Assembly: GCA_035622975.1 (NCBI GenBank)
Contig: DASPUH010000075.1
Coordinates: 1 to 11,323 of the forward strand
From: DASPUH01 sp035622975
GTDB taxonomy: Bacteria; Chloroflexota; Limnocylindria; Limnocylindrales; CSP1-4
DNA: 11,323 nucleotides
Direction: 5' to 3'
In this document: in pieces, positions 8,512 to 11,323 of the stretch
How the letters are laid out: each line of letters opens with the position of its first letter
Numbering within the stretch: the stretch's first letter is position 1
The notes under the pieces: model-generated
The model's input: the letters and a program-made list of their open reading frames with translations, nothing else
Databases searched by the model: none
Told to the model about the DNA's origin: nothing
Position numbers and translations under genes: made by a program

Positions 8512-9141
8512 CCGGCTTGCCGCGCCAGCGCGTTCGTAAACCAGCCGGAGCGCCGGCCGGTCCGTAGAGCCGGCCCCGAGTCGCTTGGCCCAGGTAGAAC
8601 CGACCGCCCGGAGTTCGGCCGCAGTCGCCTGGCCGTGGGAGGTGGCCCGCAACCCGGCGGTGGCGAACGTGCGGTCGAGGCCCGCCGGGTCGATCACCGG
8701 ATGGCCGTCCCGCTCGACGATCGAGAGCAGGATCACCAGGCGGCCGGACGGGCGCAGGAGGCTCGCGATCGACGCCAGGATGTCCCGGTCGCCGCCGAGG
8801 ATGCCCGCGAGCAGCGAACCCCACGGCATCACGACGGTGACTTCGTTGGCCAGCCCGGCCAGCTCCCCAGGAAGGGACTCGACGGCGGCCACGACGAAGA
8901 GGGCGTTCGCCAGCCCGCCCTTGTGCGCCGGTCGTGCGGCGCGCGACGAGGCCTCGGCCATGGCGGCCGCGACGGGATCGATGCCGATCACGAGCGTGCC
9001 GGGTTCGCGCCTGGCGCGGTGCAGCACCACGGCGCCGTCGCCGGTGCCCAGGTCGATGGCCACCCGCTCGTGGCGGGCGGCCAGCTCGGTCAGTTAGCCG
9101 ACGTCTGCCTCGATGAGGCGGCGCCCGCGGACGATGCGCAT
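8509..9141 (-). pseudogene. NpmA/KamB-type 16S rRNA (A1408-N1) methyltransferase with in-frame stop at codon 16
   Basis: Read from ATG 9141, the frame gives MRIVRGRRLIEADVG, then TAA (9094-9096), then LTELAARHERVAIDLGTGDG and a further open frame to TAG at 8509, 210 codons in all. Members of this family methylate N1 of A1408 in 16S rRNA and give aminoglycoside resistance. Numbering through the stop, Asp30 (IDLGTGDG), Asp55 (IGIDP), Glu88 (VESLP) and Trp107 (MPWGSLL) fall at the NpmA positions as I recall them. KGGLANALFVVAAVESLP and STWAKRLG (Trp184, counterpart of NpmA Trp197) are also family hallmarks. Codon 16 is Glu in NpmA, so GAA to TAA would be a one-base change. Without readthrough only GTG 9063 can restart, giving 184 residues without the N-terminal hairpin and with no clear Shine-Dalgarno site. 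The promoter box upstream is intact. Recent inactivation, truncated product or assembly error are all possible. Confidence 0.82.
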
Positions 9142-9147
9142 CGCCGT

Positions 9148-9153
9148 ACGGTA
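9148..9153 (-). promoter_or_regulatory. -10 box of the leaderless methyltransferase promoter
   Basis: On the minus strand TACCGT is followed by six bases (acggcg) and the ATG at 9141. This supports 9141 as the real start and hence places the TAA at codon 16 inside the gene. Confidence 0.55.
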
Positions 9154-9181
9154 CCGCACGGCGCCACCGGAGGCGAGACCC

Positions 9182-9187
9182 TAGGAT
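9182..9187 (+). promoter_or_regulatory. -10 box of the leaderless isocitrate dehydrogenase promoter
   Basis: TAGGAT is followed by six bases (tagcag) and GTG at 9194. It lies back to back with the methyltransferase promoter in a 52-base divergent region (9142-9193), so the two polymerase footprints must overlap. No -35 consensus is visible for either. Confidence 0.6.
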
Positions 9188-9193
9188 TAGCAG

Positions 9194-10672
9194 GTGCCCA
9201 CGACTTCGCCCGTCCGCCACCGCGTGACCGTCATCCCCGGCGACGGCGTGGGCCCGGAGATCGTCCACTCGGCGATGCGCATCATCGAGGCGGCCGGCGT
9301 GGCCATCGCCTGGGAGGAGGCAGCCGCCGGGGCGGCCGTCTTCCGAGCCGGCGACACGTCCGGGGTGCCGCGCGAGACGCGCGACTCCATCGAACGCACG
9401 CGGGTGGCGCTCAAGGGCCCGCTGGAGACGCCGGTCGGCTTCGGCGAGAAGAGCGCCAACGTCACGCTGCGCAAGCTCTTCGAGACCTACGCCAACGTGC
9501 GGCCGGCACGGGAGCTACCCGGTGTGCCCACTCGGTACGCGGGCGAGGGCATCGACCTCGTCATCGTGCGCGAGAACATCGAGGACCTCTACGCCGGCAT
9601 CGAGCACCTCGAGACACCGGACGTGGCCCAGGGCCTCAAGCTGATCACGCGCAAGGGCTCGGAGAAGATCATCCGCTACGCGTTCGAGCTGGCCCGACGG
9701 GAGGGCCGTTCGAAGGTCACGGCGGCCACCAAGGCCAACATCATGAAGTTGACCGAAGGACTCTTCAAACGGGTCTTCGAGGAGCTGGCGACCGAGTACC
9801 CGGGCATCCGCGCCGAGCACCTGATCATCGACAACGTGGCCCACCAGCTGGCCAAGGACCCGGCCCAGTTCGACGTGATCGTCACGACCAACCTGAACGG
9901 CGACATCATCAGCGACCTCGCCTCCGGCCTGGTCGGCGGCCTGGGCTTCGCCGCCAGCGGTAACTACGGCGACGACGTGGCGATCTTCGAGGCGGTCCAC
10001 GGGTCGGCGCCCAAGTACGCCGGCAAGGACGTCATCAACCCGACCGCCCTCATCCTCAGCTCGGTGATGCTGCTGCGGCACATCGGTGAGGGCGCCGCGG
10101 CCGACCGGATCGAAGATGCAGTGCTGGCGACGCTGGAGAGCGGCGCCGCCGTGACCCAGGACCTCGCCCGCCAGACGGGCGGCGACGTCGAGCAGGCGAC
10201 GTCCACCAGCGGCTTCACCGACGCCGTCATCGGCAACCTGGGCCGGGCGCCGATGGCGACCCTGGCCCGTCGCGCGCGCACGCCGGACCCGACGGCCAGT
10301 CGGCTGCCGCGCTGGGATTACAGCGTTGGGCACTACGCCGCGATCTCGCGTGCGCTGGTGGGCCTCGACATCATGCTGGAGAGCGACCTGCCGATCGAGG
10401 AGCTGGGGCCTTCGCTCGCGGCCGTCGCCGGTGACACGTTCCGCCTGGAAGGGGTCGCCAGCCGCGGGACGCACGTCTACCCTGGCGAGGCGGTCGGCGA
10501 CAGCGTGCGCTGGTACACGGCGCGCTACGTCGCAGCGGAAGGCCGAGAGCCCCGCGGGCGCGACCTGCTGGACCTGCTCGGGCGGGTCGCAGAGCACCAC
10601 CGCTGGACCCACGTGGAGCGGCTCCAGTCGTTCGACGGCGAACTCGGCTACACGGCCTCACAGGGAGCGTGA
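9194..10672 (+). CDS. icd: Thermus-type NADP-dependent isocitrate dehydrogenase
   Basis: Oxidises isocitrate to 2-oxoglutarate and CO2 in the citric acid cycle. At 492 residues it is longer than the E. coli enzyme and resembles the Thermus type with an extra C-terminal domain. The catalytic domain (about 10-345) shows IPGDGVGPE, the substrate loop GEKSANVTLRK (Ser87, Asn89, Arg93), NVRPAR (Arg103), VRENIEDLYAG (Arg126, Tyr133), Lys180 in TKANIMK, and Asp237/Asp241 in NGDIISD. HGSAPKYAGK (269-278) with Lys274 and Tyr275 is the NADP-type pattern. The C-terminal domain includes FRLEGVASRGTHVYP and ends FDGELGYTASQGA, very like Thermus. GTG 9194 is supported by the TAGGAT box. purE follows three bases later. 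Confidence 0.93.
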   Translation: MPTTSPVRHRVTVIPGDGVGPEIVHSAMRIIEAAGVAIAWEEAAAGAAVFRAGDTSGVPRETRDSIERTRVALKGPLETPVGFGEKSANVTLRKLFETYANVRPARELPGVPTRYAGEGIDLVIVRENIEDLYAGIEHLETPDVAQGLKLITRKGSEKIIRYAFELARREGRSKVTAATKANIMKLTEGLFKRVFEELATEYPGIRAEHLIIDNVAHQLAKDPAQFDVIVTTNLNGDIISDLASGLVGGLGFAASGNYGDDVAIFEAVHGSAPKYAGKDVINPTALILSSVMLLRHIGEGAAADRIEDAVLATLESGAAVTQDLARQTGGDVEQATSTSGFTDAVIGNLGRAPMATLARRARTPDPTASRLPRWDYSVGHYAAISRALVGLDIMLESDLPIEELGPSLAAVAGDTFRLEGVASRGTHVYPGEAVGDSVRWYTARYVAAEGREPRGRDLLDLLGRVAEHHRWTHVERLQSFDGELGYTASQGA

Positions 10673-10675
10673 CGG

Positions 10676-11200
10676 ATGCCAGCTGGTGACGGGGCAGGGT
10701 CGGCGGGCAGTCCGCGGGTCGGCATCGTGTGCGGCAGCCGCTCCGACTTTCCGGTGATGGAGAAGGCCGTGGCGCTGCTGGCGGAGCTGGGCGTGGCCAG
10801 CGAGCTGCGCGTCATGTCGGCCCATCGGACACCCGAGCTGGCGACGCGGTATGCCGAGACGGCCGCCCAGCGGGGCATCGAGATCCTGATCGCCGGCGCC
10901 GGTGGCGCGGCCCACCTTGCCGGCGTGCTCGCGTCCAAGACGCTGCTGCCGATCATCGGCGTGCCCATCCCGACCCAGGTCGCCGGTGGCCTGGATTCGC
11001 TGCTCTCCACGGTCCAGATGCCGCGCGGCGTGCCGGTCGCCACGGTCGCCATCGGCGGGGCGGAGAACGCGGCCCTGCTGGCGGCGCAGATCATGGCCCT
11101 CCACGACGACGCGCTGCGCGACCGCCTGGCGGCCTGGCGCCGGCGGATGACCGCGGCGATCCTGGCTGACGAATCGAACGCGGAGCCCCTGCCGGGCTGA
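10676..11200 (+). CDS. purE: N5-carboxyaminoimidazole ribonucleotide mutase PurE
   Basis: Converts N5-CAIR to CAIR in de novo purine synthesis; 174 residues, class I length. After a short polar N-terminus come VGIVCGSRSDFPVM (GSxSD phosphate-binding motif), VMSAHRTPE with the catalytic His, IAGAGGAAHLAGVLA, IIGVPIP and SLLSTVQMPRGVPVATVAIG, then GAENAALLAAQIMA. All are class I PurE hallmarks and intact. ATG at 10676 has GGGAG about eight bases upstream, within the end of the dehydrogenase gene, and only three bases separate the two genes, so they are very likely cotranscribed. The usual partner purK is not visible in the window. Confidence 0.94.
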   Translation: MPAGDGAGSAGSPRVGIVCGSRSDFPVMEKAVALLAELGVASELRVMSAHRTPELATRYAETAAQRGIEILIAGAGGAAHLAGVLASKTLLPIIGVPIPTQVAGGLDSLLSTVQMPRGVPVATVAIGGAENAALLAAQIMALHDDALRDRLAAWRRRMTAAILADESNAEPLPG

Positions 11201-11207
11201 GGCGGCC

Positions 11208-11323
11208 ATGGCCGAGTGGATCTACTTCATCCACCCACCGCGCGACGACTTCGCGGCCACGATGACGGAGGCGGAGCGGGACGCCTGGGACCGCCACTGG
11301 ACGCGGATCAAGCAACGCTTCGC
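11208..11323 (+). CDS. YciI-like protein, N-terminal part (runs off the window)
   Basis: ATG at 11208, seven bases after the purE stop, opens a frame of 38 full codons to the window end. The translation begins MAEWIYFIHPPRDDFAATMT and continues EAERDAWDRHWTRIKQRF. This resembles the start of YciI-related small proteins (strand, HxPR, then an acidic helix before a His). GAGG overlapping the purE stop may serve as ribosome binding site. The rest of the gene is missing, so the family call is tentative. Confidence 0.65.
   Translation, partial: MAEWIYFIHPPRDDFAATMTEAERDAWDRHWTRIKQRF

Noticed and set aside
9094..9096. TAA read as a sense codon through an altered genetic code
   Set aside because: The neighbouring nucleoside hydrolase ends in TAA at 7471-7473 and other genes use TGA and TAG normally, so recoding is not supported.
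7603..9963. 786-codon open frame on the plus strand across the hydrolase, methyltransferase and dehydrogenase
   Set aside because: It is antisense or out of frame to three strongly supported genes and its translation is Arg/Gly/Pro-rich without domains.
9515..10612. 365-codon minus-strand frame opposite isocitrate dehydrogenase
   Set aside because: Val/Asp/Gly-rich shadow of a well conserved enzyme.
9194..10672. 3-isopropylmalate or tartrate dehydrogenase instead of isocitrate dehydrogenase
   Set aside because: Substrate loop EKSANVTLRK, HGSAPKYAGK and the extra C-terminal domain match Thermus-type isocitrate dehydrogenase.

Overview
The window is 11.3 kb of very GC-rich bacterial DNA, densely coded, with frequent GTG and TTG starts, gene overlaps of a few bases and apparently leaderless genes. 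Base composition, a Thermus-type isocitrate dehydrogenase and the mix of families suggest Chloroflexota (for example a Limnocylindria-like lineage) or a deep actinobacterium. This placement is inferred from gene content only.

Left part (1-3540, minus strand): a complete energy-coupling factor (ECF) vitamin/nutrient importer in the order S component, EcfT, ATPase 1, ATPase 2. The genes are coupled by GTGA overlaps and an 8-base overlap. ATPase 2 lacks the ABC signature and ATPase 1 has an unusual Walker A. These two defects would meet in the same composite ATP site. The operon ends in four copies of a 17-bp repeat, and the stop codon of ATPase 2 lies inside one of them. Nothing recognisable is encoded at 1-268.

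Middle (3654-7486, plus strand): a four-gene run of a short AraC-type regulator, a VOC/glyoxalase-fold protein, a DUF1801 (YdhG-like) protein and a 785-residue UvrA paralogue lacking the UvrB-binding region. The layout resembles a small stress- or drug-response operon. The UvrA paralogue overlaps tail to tail with the next gene by 16 bp.

Right part: on the minus strand, a nucleoside hydrolase (7471-8499) lies directly downstream of a NpmA/KamB-type 16S rRNA A1408 methyltransferase gene (8509-9141). Counted from its ATG, the methyltransferase aligns without gaps to NpmA through Trp107 but carries an in-frame TAA at codon 16. Divergent from it on the plus strand are a Thermus-type isocitrate dehydrogenase (9194-10672), purE (10676-11200) and the start of a YciI-like gene that runs off the window.

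Four transcription-unit heads (AraC gene, nucleoside hydrolase, methyltransferase, isocitrate dehydrogenase) have a TAnnnT box followed by exactly six bases and then the start codon. This is the geometry expected of leaderless transcripts, and it fixes the starts independently of ribosome binding sites. The most noteworthy items are the nonsense-interrupted aminoglycoside-resistance-type methyltransferase, the shared leaderless promoter architecture and the asymmetric ECF ATPase pair.
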